Source: Candidatus Peribacteria bacterium (lineage in GTDB: Bacteria; Patescibacteriota; Gracilibacteria; Peribacterales; Peribacteraceae). Taken from it: a DNA stretch of 64,000 nt. Of the stretch, positions 44,356 through 50,825 are shown piece after piece. The first letter of the stretch is position 1. Every line of letters starts with the position of its first letter. The stretch covers positions 398,587-462,586 of the forward strand of contig JAHFJN010000001.1 of NCBI GenBank assembly GCA_023245865.1. The letters are read 5' to 3'. The notes beneath the pieces were generated by a model that was given only the letters and a program-made list of their open reading frames with translations, ran no database searches and was not told where the DNA came from. The position numbers were made by a program, and so were the translations under genes.

Positions 44356-45588
44356 TTACGGAAGTAAACTCTTGAACCACGTGCCGACGCTGACCATCGC
44401 ACGCTTCATTTGGAAGTTGGCCATCCCCCCCGCTTGATCCCCTTCCCTCAGGCCCCAGATCAACGTCCCGAGTGCGGTTGCGTACGCGGGATCATCCACT
44501 TTTTCGATCACGCCTCCGATGTCGACGGGGAATCCCATCTGCACGGGGAGACCAAGGACATCGCGCGCGAGATCAAGGACACCGGGAGCTTTGACAGCGG
44601 CTCCCGTGAGTACCGCGCCGGCAGGGAGCATCCCGCTGCGAGCGATGCGCGTGAGCTCGGCCTTGACGAGCGAGAAGATCTCGAAGTAACGCGCCTGCAT
44701 GATCTCCGCCATGTAGCGCTTGCTGACGGTTTGGGTATCGACGCGACTGACCGACGACAGGTCGATCATCTCGCGTTCATTGATCTCCTGCGGGAGCACC
44801 GAACCAAATTCGATCTTGATCCGCTCCGCGGTGTCCACCGATGTGCGAAGGCCGATCGCAATGTCGTTCGTGACCATCTCGCCGGCAACAGGCAGCCCCA
44901 CCGAGTGCAGGATTGTCCCCTCTTCAAAGACCGACACGCTCGTGCAACCGGCTCCGATGTCGATCACCACCACTCCGAGTTCCTTCTGACGCTTGCTTAA
45001 GGTCGCCTCCGCCGCGGCGATTGTACTCGGCACGAGAGCGTCGATATCGACCCCCGCCTGCGAAATACACTTCTCGATATTCTTCACATGCTGAACGTGG
45101 CCCGTGATGATGTGCGCCTCGACCTCCAGGCGAATACCCGTCATGCCGATGGGATTTTTAATGCCGCGCTGCTCATCGACGCTATAGGCCTTGGGCTCGA
45201 TATGGAGAATTCTGCGGTTGGGAGGAATGCTGACGGCCTGCGCCGCCTCGAGCACACGCGCGACGTCGTCCATCGTGATTTCACTGCCGGAGATCGCGAT
45301 GACCCCGCGGCTGTCGAACGCCTCGATGTGTGACCCGCTCATCCCTACAAATACATGGTTCACCGGCACACCCGCCATGCGCTCCGCGTCTTCGAGCGAG
45401 GAAATGATGTTGTGAATCAGCTCCTCCACGTCGATCACCTGCCCCTTGCGAATACCGAGCGAAGGCGAAACGCCGACACCGATGATATTCGGAACACGCT
45501 GTTCCTGTCCTCCATCTGCTATGGCAACGACGGTCCGGATTTTACTACTTCCGATATCCAGACTAGCGAGCACTCGTTCCTTGGGCAT
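44356..45588 (-). CDS. ftsA: cell division protein FtsA
   Basis: 410 residues, actin-like. Begins ERVLASLDIGSSKIRTVVA (phosphate 1 motif), has VVIDIGAGCTS (phosphate 2), an adenosine motif near VLTGAAVKAPG and a C-terminal amphipathic membrane anchor (MVSVGTWFKSLLP). FtsA tethers FtsZ filaments to the membrane. No ftsQ or mur genes precede it; the upstream 350 bases hold repeats and no convincing gene. Confidence 0.96.
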   Translation of the reverse strand: MPKERVLASLDIGSSKIRTVVAIADGGQEQRVPNIIGVGVSPSLGIRKGQVIDVEELIHNIISSLEDAERMAGVPVNHVFVGMSGSHIEAFDSRGVIAISGSEITMDDVARVLEAAQAVSIPPNRRILHIEPKAYSVDEQRGIKNPIGMTGIRLEVEAHIITGHVQHVKNIEKCISQAGVDIDALVPSTIAAAEATLSKRQKELGVVVIDIGAGCTSVSVFEEGTILHSVGLPVAGEMVTNDIAIGLRTSVDTAERIKIEFGSVLPQEINEREMIDLSSVSRVDTQTVSKRYMAEIMQARYFEIFSLVKAELTRIARSGMLPAGAVLTGAAVKAPGVLDLARDVLGLPVQMGFPVDIGGVIEKVDDPAYATALGTLIWGLREGDQAGGMANFQMKRAMVSVGTWFKSLLP

Positions 45589-45939
45589 AAAACTGAAGGG
45601 TAATAGGGAAGCAAAACATACTCCGACCGCTGCATTCGTTGATGGAAATCAGTCTACGGATGATGCATACGCCATTGCAAGGGCACTACGACTACCTTTC
45701 GTGTACAGAATTGCGAAACGAGTGCACAAAATATGTTCAGAACTTTTGGCTCACCTTCAAGGGAAAGACAAAAATGTATTCAGGAGAAAACGGGGCGAAT
45801 TATTAGTGTATACGGATTGTATACAGAAATTTCCTCTCCTTGAGGGAGAGGACTGAGGTGAGGGGTCCACAAAAATTTCCACAAATTGAATTTGCTCCAA
45901 CCCCTCACCCTAACCCTCTCCCGCGGGGAGAGGGAAGAA
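45589..45939. other. 351-bp gap upstream of ftsA: weak ORF and empty DUF559-type repeat frame
   Basis: 45589-45830 presumably contains the ftsA promoter. A plus-strand frame runs through it to 45856 but has no start codon clear of ftsA and no recognisable family. GTATAC words form an imperfect palindrome near 45809-45825. 45834-45936 is a palindromic repeat pair, described separately. Confidence 0.5.
45834..45936. repeat. empty version of the DUF559 cassette frame (inverted palindrome pair)
   Basis: CCTCTCCTTGAGGGAGAGG hairpin plus GAGGTGAGGGGTCC (45834-45870), then about 30 AT-rich bases, then ACCCCTCACCCTAACC and a CTCTCCCGCGGGGAGAGG hairpin (45900-45933). Same order and orientation as the frame around the DUF559 gene at 37.6-38.0 kb. 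Confidence 0.85.
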
Positions 45940-46893
45940 CTAGAACAACGCCATCTGCTTCTGCTCAACCGCACCCACGAAGAGGTGCTGCTGCGACACA
46001 TCCATTGCAGCAAAAATCTTCTTCCCGTAGTCCGTGCTACAAAATTCCCGCAATCTCCTTGTCAGCAGCGTGAACTCCGTCTGCGCAAAAAAATCGATGA
46101 TGTTCTGTGCCGGCAAATCGTGAAGCGTAATTTCCTCAAGCGTTGGGTGGAGCGGAATATCGCAAATGAGCACCGCCATGCGCTGACAAAAGAAGGCCTG
46201 CTCGCGATCACGCTCGAGCTTCGCTCGCACTGCAGGACGAATATCGGCGAGGTTCTCGTACACACCTTCGAGTGTCTGGTAACGCTGTAAAAGATCTGCC
46301 GCGGTAACAGGGCCGATGCCAATCACTCCCGGCAAGTTATCGGAACTGTCACCGACGAGCCCCTTGTAGGCGGCAACCTGATCGGGGCGGATGCCATACT
46401 TCGCCTCGATTTCGGCCGGTCCCAAATACTCCGCCTGCAGGTAGCCCTTATGGGGAATAGCAATACGCGTACGATCCGTCGCAAGTTGGAATGCATCACG
46501 ATCGCCCGTCACGATCGTCACCTTCATGTCATTCGCCTCACCGGCTCGTGCATATGCGCAAAGGAAATCATCCGCCTCGTATTGCTTGTCACTCACATGT
46601 GAGAGTCCCATTGCCGTCACCAATTGCATGACCCGCGGAATCTGCACGTAAAAATCATCCGGTGTTTCCGCACGTCCTTCCTTATACGTGGCATTCTCCT
46701 GGTGGCGAAATGTCTCGTCACCGGCATCGAAACAGAGAATCATATGGGTCGGCTCCTCCGTACGCAAAATATGCAGGAGCATCGAAGCCATGCCAAAGAC
46801 GGTATTCACCTGCTCCCCCGCCTTCGTTTTGAGGGTCCGGGGAATGGCCCAGTACGCCCGGTACATGAGGTGGTGGCCATCGATTAAGACCAA
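45940..46893 (-). CDS. stand-alone 5'-3' exonuclease (PolI N-domain / flap endonuclease)
   Basis: 317 residues. Matches the N-terminal nuclease of DNA polymerase I: LIDGHHLMYRAYWA, CFDAGDETFRHQ, YEADDFLCAYA, VTGDRDAFQLA, KGLVGDSSDNLPGV and the helix-hairpin-helix GIGPVTAADLL. The acidic metal ligands are in place. It stops after the nuclease domain, so there is no polymerase fusion. It removes RNA primers and flaps. Upstream of it lie inverted hexamer arrays. Confidence 0.93.
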   Translation of the reverse strand: MVLIDGHHLMYRAYWAIPRTLKTKAGEQVNTVFGMASMLLHILRTEEPTHMILCFDAGDETFRHQENATYKEGRAETPDDFYVQIPRVMQLVTAMGLSHVSDKQYEADDFLCAYARAGEANDMKVTIVTGDRDAFQLATDRTRIAIPHKGYLQAEYLGPAEIEAKYGIRPDQVAAYKGLVGDSSDNLPGVIGIGPVTAADLLQRYQTLEGVYENLADIRPAVRAKLERDREQAFFCQRMAVLICDIPLHPTLEEITLHDLPAQNIIDFFAQTEFTLLTRRLREFCSTDYGKKIFAAMDVSQQHLFVGAVEQKQMALF

Positions 46894-46931
46894 GTGTGAT
46901 ATACGCGCACTTTAGCATAGATATCGGTACG

Positions 46932-47010
46932 CGGGTTCGGGTTCGGGTTCGGACTTTACTTGTAATTAAATAGTTTCCTAATCCTAACCCAAACCCTAGC
47001 CCGAACCCTC
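46932..47010. repeat. inverted hexamer arrays
   Basis: Left arm repeats GGGTTC three times (46933-46950). The right arm, read on the minus strand, gives GGGTTC, GGGCTA, GGGTTT, GGGTTA, GGATTA (to about 46978). About 25 AT-rich bases separate them. Period 6 in both arms. Confidence 0.85.
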
Positions 47011-47035
47011 AATTTCCGCTATACTGAGGGGAAAT

Positions 47036-47623
47036 ATGAATACCTCCATCGCCCGCCCCTACGACATCCATTCCCTCGAACAAAAGGTCAACAATAAGGT
47101 TGCCCTGCAGGAGGAACTCGGTTGGACTCCGGAACCCAAGCGCGCAATGGTGTGCCTCCCGACCGGGATCAGCGAGAAGCTCGGCGGGGAACTGTTGAAG
47201 GAAGTACTTCCGGGACTCCTGATGCTCCCGATCGAGATCGTGATTCTTGGGAAAGGTTCCTCCTCCTACGGCGCGTACATCACGGAGATCGCAAAGAAAC
47301 ATCAGCACCGCGTAGCGATCATCAATAACGACGAAGGGAGTGTGCGCAAGATGTTTGCCGCAGCAGATATGTCGCTCTTCCTCGCGGAGAGCGTAACGAT
47401 GCCGGAGTTGCAGGAAAGTTTGCGGTACGGGACGATCCCGGTATGTCCGGCGAATAAAATCCTCACGTCGTACGATCCGAATCAGGAGAGCGGCGAAGCA
47501 TTCGTGTTTGAAAAAATGTCACCGTGGCTCTGCTTCGCGGCAATCGTTCGCGCACTTGAGACCTACCGGTTTCCGTTCGACTGGAGGACCATACAGAAGC
47601 ATTGTATGGAGAAAATCGCATGA
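47036..47623 (+). CDS. orphan GT-B C-terminal half, glycogen-synthase-like
   Basis: 195 residues. Aligns by eye with the C-terminal Rossmann half of glycogen/starch synthase: NKVALQEELGW, IVILGKGSSSYGAYI, RVAIINNDEGSVRKMFAAADMSLF, then ESLRYGTIPVCPAN and GEAFVFEKMSP. The N-terminal half that binds the acceptor is absent, and the family's E-x-x-E-type acidic pair is replaced by ESVTMPE. Either a truncated relic or a protein that works with another subunit. A TATACT box ten bases before the ATG implies a short leader. Confidence 0.75.
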   Translation: MNTSIARPYDIHSLEQKVNNKVALQEELGWTPEPKRAMVCLPTGISEKLGGELLKEVLPGLLMLPIEIVILGKGSSSYGAYITEIAKKHQHRVAIINNDEGSVRKMFAAADMSLFLAESVTMPELQESLRYGTIPVCPANKILTSYDPNQESGEAFVFEKMSPWLCFAAIVRALETYRFPFDWRTIQKHCMEKIA

Positions 47624-47630
47624 CGCTGCA

Positions 47631-47714
47631 GAAGGTATGGAAGGTATCGGAGGTACGGGAGGTATTGGAAGTCACTTTCCTTACATCCATTACATTCCTT
47701 ACCTTCCTTACTTC
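47631..47714. repeat. inverted nonamer arrays
   Basis: Left arm units GAAGGTATG, GAAGGTATC, GGAGGTACG, GGAGGTATT. The right arm (47675-47714), on the other strand, gives GAAGTAAGG, AAGGTAAGG, AATGTAATG, GATGTAAGG. Only three bases separate the arms. Period 9. Confidence 0.88.
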
Positions 47715-48152
47715 ATTGCTATACTGAATACTCTGAACCAGCACCTCTCCTTCTCCGCCCACACCGTTCCCGGCTCCGGCCGCGGTAAAACACTCGGCGT
47801 CCCGACGATCAATCTGGATCTTGCTGATGTTCCGACTGCAATGGAGGAAGGTATTTATGCATGCCGTGTCACGATTGAAGATCGCATCTATCCCGCCGCA
47901 CTCCACTACGGTCCGCGGCCTGTTTTTGGCGATACTCCTTCGTGCGAAGTGCATCTCATCGATGCTGGTGCGGGGTTGGCCGAGCTCACCATGACACAAG
48001 TGGAAATTGAGATCATAGAGCGCGTTCGCCCCGTGCAAGATTTTGACTCCCCTCATGCTTTGATCGAACAAATGCTGCGCGACATCGCTGCCTGCCGTGC
48101 TATCCTAGCCACTCATGGCAATCATTCGGACCATCAAAAAACTGATTCCTGA
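47637..48152 (+). CDS. stand-alone riboflavin kinase domain (start uncertain)
   Basis: Matches the C-terminal flavokinase half of RibF: GSGRGKTLGVPTINLDL, GIYACRV, PAALHYGPRPVFG, CEVHLID and a terminal FDSPHALIEQMLRD helix. It phosphorylates riboflavin to FMN; the FAD-synthetase half is absent. The conserved part begins near 47740. The nearest in-frame ATG (47637) lies inside the nonamer array and would give a nonsense Gly/Ile/Tyr-rich leader, so a non-ATG start such as CTG 47733, just after a TATACT box (47720-47725), is more likely. Its end overlaps murE by 38 bases. Confidence 0.75.
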   Translation: MEGIGGTGGIGSHFPYIHYIPYLPYFIAILNTLNQHLSFSAHTVPGSGRGKTLGVPTINLDLADVPTAMEEGIYACRVTIEDRIYPAALHYGPRPVFGDTPSCEVHLIDAGAGLAELTMTQVEIEIIERVRPVQDFDSPHALIEQMLRDIAACRAILATHGNHSDHQKTDS

Positions 48153-49323
48153 GCAGCATCCCCTGCGCCTGCTGTGGCACAGAAGCAGATCTTTACTCGC
48201 GGCGCTGCGATACGGTTTTCCAGCGCGGCACGTGACCGTGATCGGTGTCACCGGCACCGATGGAAAAACGACGACCGTGGGGATGATCGCCCACATTCTC
48301 CATGCAAACGGAATTCGCGTCGGCGCGCTCAGCACAGCATTCTTTCAAATCGATGGAGACATCCGATGGAACGCAACACAAAAGACCTCCCCCTCTCCTT
48401 TTGTGGTTCAAAAATTCCTGCGCAATCTCGTCCGGCGAGGCTGCACGCATGCGGTCCTTGAGTATTCATCGCACGGGCTCGTGCAGGGGCGCACACTCTT
48501 CACGTGGCCGAGTGTCGCCGCGATCACAAACCTGAGCGAAGAACATCTCGATTATCACGGCAACATGGAAGAATATCTGCGTGCGAAGAGTTTGCTTTTT
48601 TTGATGCTTCGCAAAAACGGAACGAAGGTGCTGAATAGAGACGATCGTTCGTATGAAACGCTGAACCAAATCCCCTCTGCACGTACAGCGATCTACTCGC
48701 TCATCGCTCACCGCTATTCGCTGCGATTAAGGATCCCTGGTTCCTTCAATATCGAAAATGCCCTCTGTGCCATCACGTGCGCCGAGGCAGTTGGCATCGC
48801 ACCCGAGAAATCCATCGCAGCTCTCGCAACATTTCCGGGCGTCCCCGGCCGCATGGAACAAATCTCCGAAGGACAACCCTTCACGGTGATCATCGACTTC
48901 ACCGTAACGCCGAAATCGTACGAAGCTACTCTCTCGACTCTCCGAGAATCACTCGCGATCGGATCGAAACTCCTCGTGCTCATGGGCAGCTGCGGCGACC
49001 GCATGAAGGAGAAACGCCCCATCATCGGAAACATCGCGAGTACCTATGCAGATATCATCGTCGTCACGAACGAAGACCCGTACACGGAGGATCCGGAAAA
49101 AATCATCGATGAGGTCTGGGCAGGGATTGATCATGCTCGCGTGCAGGCGCATCGCATCTCCGATCGAAAATCCGCGATTGAATTTTTACTGAAATCGGCG
49201 ACTCCCGGCGACACCGTGATCTTCTGTGGCAAGGGATCGGACACGACGATGATGACAGCGAACGGGCAGGTCCCCTGGGACGAAAGAGAGATTGTTCGTT
49301 CTTTATTGGAGGCCCGCCGCTAA
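48115..49323 (+). CDS. murE: MurE-like Mur ligase lacking the N-terminal domain
   Basis: 402 residues, about 90 fewer than typical MurE. Starts almost directly at the ATP-binding central domain: VTGTDGKTTT, then the LEYSSHGLVQGR and TNLSEEHLDYHG motifs. The substrate-binding N-terminal domain is missing, and a stretch of about 40 residues before GSFNIENALCAI is also lost where a heptamer array sits. The C-terminal domain has TNEDPYTEDP, near the position of the DNPR amino-acid-specificity loop, and FCGKGSD. Probably adds the third stem residue; specificity cannot be read. Confidence 0.8.
   Translation: MAIIRTIKKLIPEQHPLRLLWHRSRSLLAALRYGFPARHVTVIGVTGTDGKTTTVGMIAHILHANGIRVGALSTAFFQIDGDIRWNATQKTSPSPFVVQKFLRNLVRRGCTHAVLEYSSHGLVQGRTLFTWPSVAAITNLSEEHLDYHGNMEEYLRAKSLLFLMLRKNGTKVLNRDDRSYETLNQIPSARTAIYSLIAHRYSLRLRIPGSFNIENALCAITCAEAVGIAPEKSIAALATFPGVPGRMEQISEGQPFTVIIDFTVTPKSYEATLSTLRESLAIGSKLLVLMGSCGDRMKEKRPIIGNIASTYADIIVVTNEDPYTEDPEKIIDEVWAGIDHARVQAHRISDRKSAIEFLLKSATPGDTVIFCGKGSDTTMMTANGQVPWDEREIVRSLLEARR
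48697..48724 (+). repeat. heptamer array inside murE
   Basis: Units TCGCTCA, TCGCTCA, CCGCTAT, TCGCTGC, translated in frame as SLIAHRYSL. Confidence 0.8.
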
Positions 49324-49335
49324 TAATACAACAAA

Positions 49336-49526
49336 GTGCCGACTGTTCTTGAACCAAGGAGGCATGTTCCTTTTTAATGGAATATCCTTCGACTACGCTC
49401 AGGATGACACAAGAAATTGATGGAGGGGTACCGCTAGTGCCGCGGGGGTGTTGCGGCCGGTGGAGTGGGGCGCCACCTGGCGGAGAATTTCTTTGGTCCT
49501 TTCTTGTTGCCCTGACAAGAAAGGAC
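49336..49526 (+). repeat. dispersed ~185-bp intergenic repeat, copy C
   Basis: Closely matches copy B (34018-34202) throughout, including GTGCCGACTGTTCTTGAACC, a palindrome half at 49386-49410 and the GCGGGGGTGTTGCGGCCGG block. Ends in a 12-bp perfect hairpin: GTCCTTTCTTGT (49496-49507), loop TGCCCTG, ACAAGAAAGGAC (49515-49526). Arms differ from copies A and B but remain fully paired. Located 3' of murE. Confidence 0.92.
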
Positions 49527-49544
49527 ACACTAGAAAAACAGCAC

Positions 49545-49587
49545 CATAAAAAGACCGTCCCCACACATAGTGGGCGCAGGGACGGTC
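49545..49587 (-). terminator. intrinsic terminator of the tiny membrane-protein operon
   Basis: On the minus strand GACCGTCCC (from 49587) pairs with GGGACGGTC (to 49553) around an 17-base loop, followed by TTTTTATGG. Lies 16 bases after the stop of the second tiny gene. Confidence 0.8.
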
Positions 49588-49603
49588 ATTGGACTTAAAG
49601 GGG

Positions 49604-49738
49604 TCAGGAACGCTTGCGGCGCTTGCGCCAACGCCGGCGCCATTCCACCAATTGATCAAAGACCAACAACATGATGGTCAACGTCAGGCAGATTACGACC
49701 GCAAATTCTTTGTGCAACCAGTAGAGACTATTGAACAT
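49604..49738 (-). CDS. tiny membrane protein, second of a pair
   Basis: 44 residues: MFNSLYWLHKEF, one membrane helix (about 12-29), then a strongly basic tail (EWRRRWRKRRKRS). The ATG follows AAAGGAGACGACAAGG, a clear Shine-Dalgarno. It overlaps the preceding tiny gene by 11 bases. The design of one helix plus a polybasic end fits a membrane-bound regulator, toxin-like peptide or subunit; I recognise no family. A longer in-frame start upstream would overlap the first gene completely and is not used. Confidence 0.7.
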   Translation of the reverse strand: MFNSLYWLHKEFAVVICLTLTIMLLVFDQLVEWRRRWRKRRKRS

Positions 49739-49874
49739 CCTTGTCGTCTCCTTTCGTGAATTGCCACTCGATGTACGCGACATAGAGAATTGCTCCAAGC
49801 CACGCAACAACGAGCAGGGCCAAGTGGAACGTGTCGCGATCACTCGTGAGATCATTCCAGAAGGTTTTCCACAT
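49728..49874 (-). CDS. tiny membrane protein, first of a pair
   Basis: 48 residues: MWKTFWNDLTSDRDTFHL, one membrane helix (LALLVVAWLGAILYVAYI) and a charged end with KGDDKD. The ATG follows GAAAGGAACCTAAGAC, a good Shine-Dalgarno. It is the first gene after a consensus promoter at 49995-50022 and is coupled to the second tiny gene. I recognise no family. The pair, with its own promoter, ribosome-binding sites and terminator, is a complete small operon. Confidence 0.72.
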   Translation of the reverse strand: MWKTFWNDLTSDRDTFHLALLVVAWLGAILYVAYIEWQFTKGDDKDVQ

Positions 49875-49994
49875 GTCTTAGGTTCCTTTCATAAGGCACC
49901 CCCCTAAGTACACGTGGTAACAGCAGCGAGCATCCAAACTCTCTGCAATGTCACCATCGTGGACTCAGTGCTATGCTGAAAAAGACCTTCTATA

Positions 49995-50022
49995 ATTATA
50001 TTCCAATATAGAAATTTGTCAA
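49995..50022 (-). promoter_or_regulatory. consensus sigma-70-type promoter for the tiny-protein operon
   Basis: On the minus strand TTGACA (50022-50017), 16-base spacer, TATAAT (50000-49995): both hexamers perfect. Predicted leader of about 110 bases to the ATG at 49874, which contains no obvious riboswitch. Confidence 0.85.
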
Positions 50023-50037
50023 ACATCGCAAAAACGT

Positions 50038-50808
50038 TCATTTTCTCCTCCATAACCACACCCCTGCCACTACGATCGGTATCGTCAACCACTGCCCCTC
50101 GGAGAGTCCCCACCAAAAAACCCCATGCTGCTCGCGAATGAACTCGAGGAGAAATCTCACGATGCCATAGAGGAGAAGGAAGAGGGCACAATTTTTTCCG
50201 TCCTTCGACGAGCTCAGGATGACACGTGATGAATATTTCAGATTCCAAAAGAGAATCGCTGCAATGATCATCATCAAGCCAAAATCATAGAGTTGAATCG
50301 GGTGCCGCAGCCCCTCTGCGCCGGGAAATTGCATCCCCCACGAAAGCCGCGTTACGGTTCCGTAGAGTTCTTGATTGATGAAGTTGCCGATGCGCCCGAG
50401 GCCAAGACCAATGGTGATCGGAATGACAACGACATCCGCAATGCGCAGGGTTACGTCGTTGGTTTTGCCACGCAAACTCCAGAGGAGTGCGACCGTGACC
50501 CCAATGAACCCTCCATGTGAGGCCATCCCTCCTTTCCAAACTTGCAAGATCTCGATCAGGTGAGTGGCATAGTACCGCGGATCATAGAAGAAGACGTACC
50601 CGAGCCGCCCGCCGACGACGACGCCGATAATGGCAGCGGCGATGAGATCGGACCATTCATCACGCGTGAGGTTGAGATCGCGGTAGCGCTGGAGCCTCGG
50701 TAACATCCAAAATGCGAGGAGAAAGGAAGCGAGGTACAGGAGTCCGTACCAATGCACTCCGAAGCCAAAAAGCTCGAAAGCGACGGCGCGGGAGGGAAAG
50801 AGAGACAT
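50038..50808 (-). CDS. lgt: prolipoprotein diacylglyceryl transferase
   Basis: 256 residues from MSLFPSRAVAFELFG, polytopic. Canonical Lgt segments: GGRLGYVFFYDP, GGMASHGGFIGV (with the catalytic-region His) and GLGRIGNFINQELYG, followed by RHPIQLYDF. It transfers diacylglycerol to the lipobox Cys of prolipoproteins. A palindromic repeat at 50201-50225 encodes RVILSSSKDG in a loop between the last two membrane helices. Its start codon shares a 20-bp palindrome with the divergent tsaD start. Confidence 0.95.
   Translation of the reverse strand: MSLFPSRAVAFELFGFGVHWYGLLYLASFLLAFWMLPRLQRYRDLNLTRDEWSDLIAAAIIGVVVGGRLGYVFFYDPRYYATHLIEILQVWKGGMASHGGFIGVTVALLWSLRGKTNDVTLRIADVVVIPITIGLGLGRIGNFINQELYGTVTRLSWGMQFPGAEGLRHPIQLYDFGLMMIIAAILFWNLKYSSRVILSSSKDGKNCALFLLLYGIVRFLLEFIREQHGVFWWGLSEGQWLTIPIVVAGVWLWRRK
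50201..50225 (-). repeat. palindromic repeat inside lgt
   Basis: TCCTTCGACGAGCTCAGGA followed by TGACAC on the plus strand; in frame within a cytoplasmic or periplasmic loop of Lgt. Confidence 0.9.
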
Positions 50809-50825
50809 GCTATGATCATAGCATG
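50806..50825. promoter_or_regulatory. 20-bp perfect palindrome holding both start codons and both -10 boxes (lgt/tsaD)
   Basis: CATGCTATGA and its complement. TATGAT occurs on each strand (50811-50816 plus; 50820-50815 minus). Each is followed by six bases and then ATG (tsaD 50823; lgt 50808). Symmetric, and probably gives two leaderless transcripts. Confidence 0.7.

Noticed and set aside
45446-45856. Plus-strand ORF over the start of ftsA and the gap upstream
   Set aside because: Its only ATG lies antisense inside ftsA, it ends in a palindromic repeat, and I recognise no motif. The non-overlapping part (about 85 codons) could be real but is not supported.
46932-47714. CRISPR array
   Set aside because: Units are 6-9 bases with no spacers and are arranged as inverted arms, and no cas gene is present.
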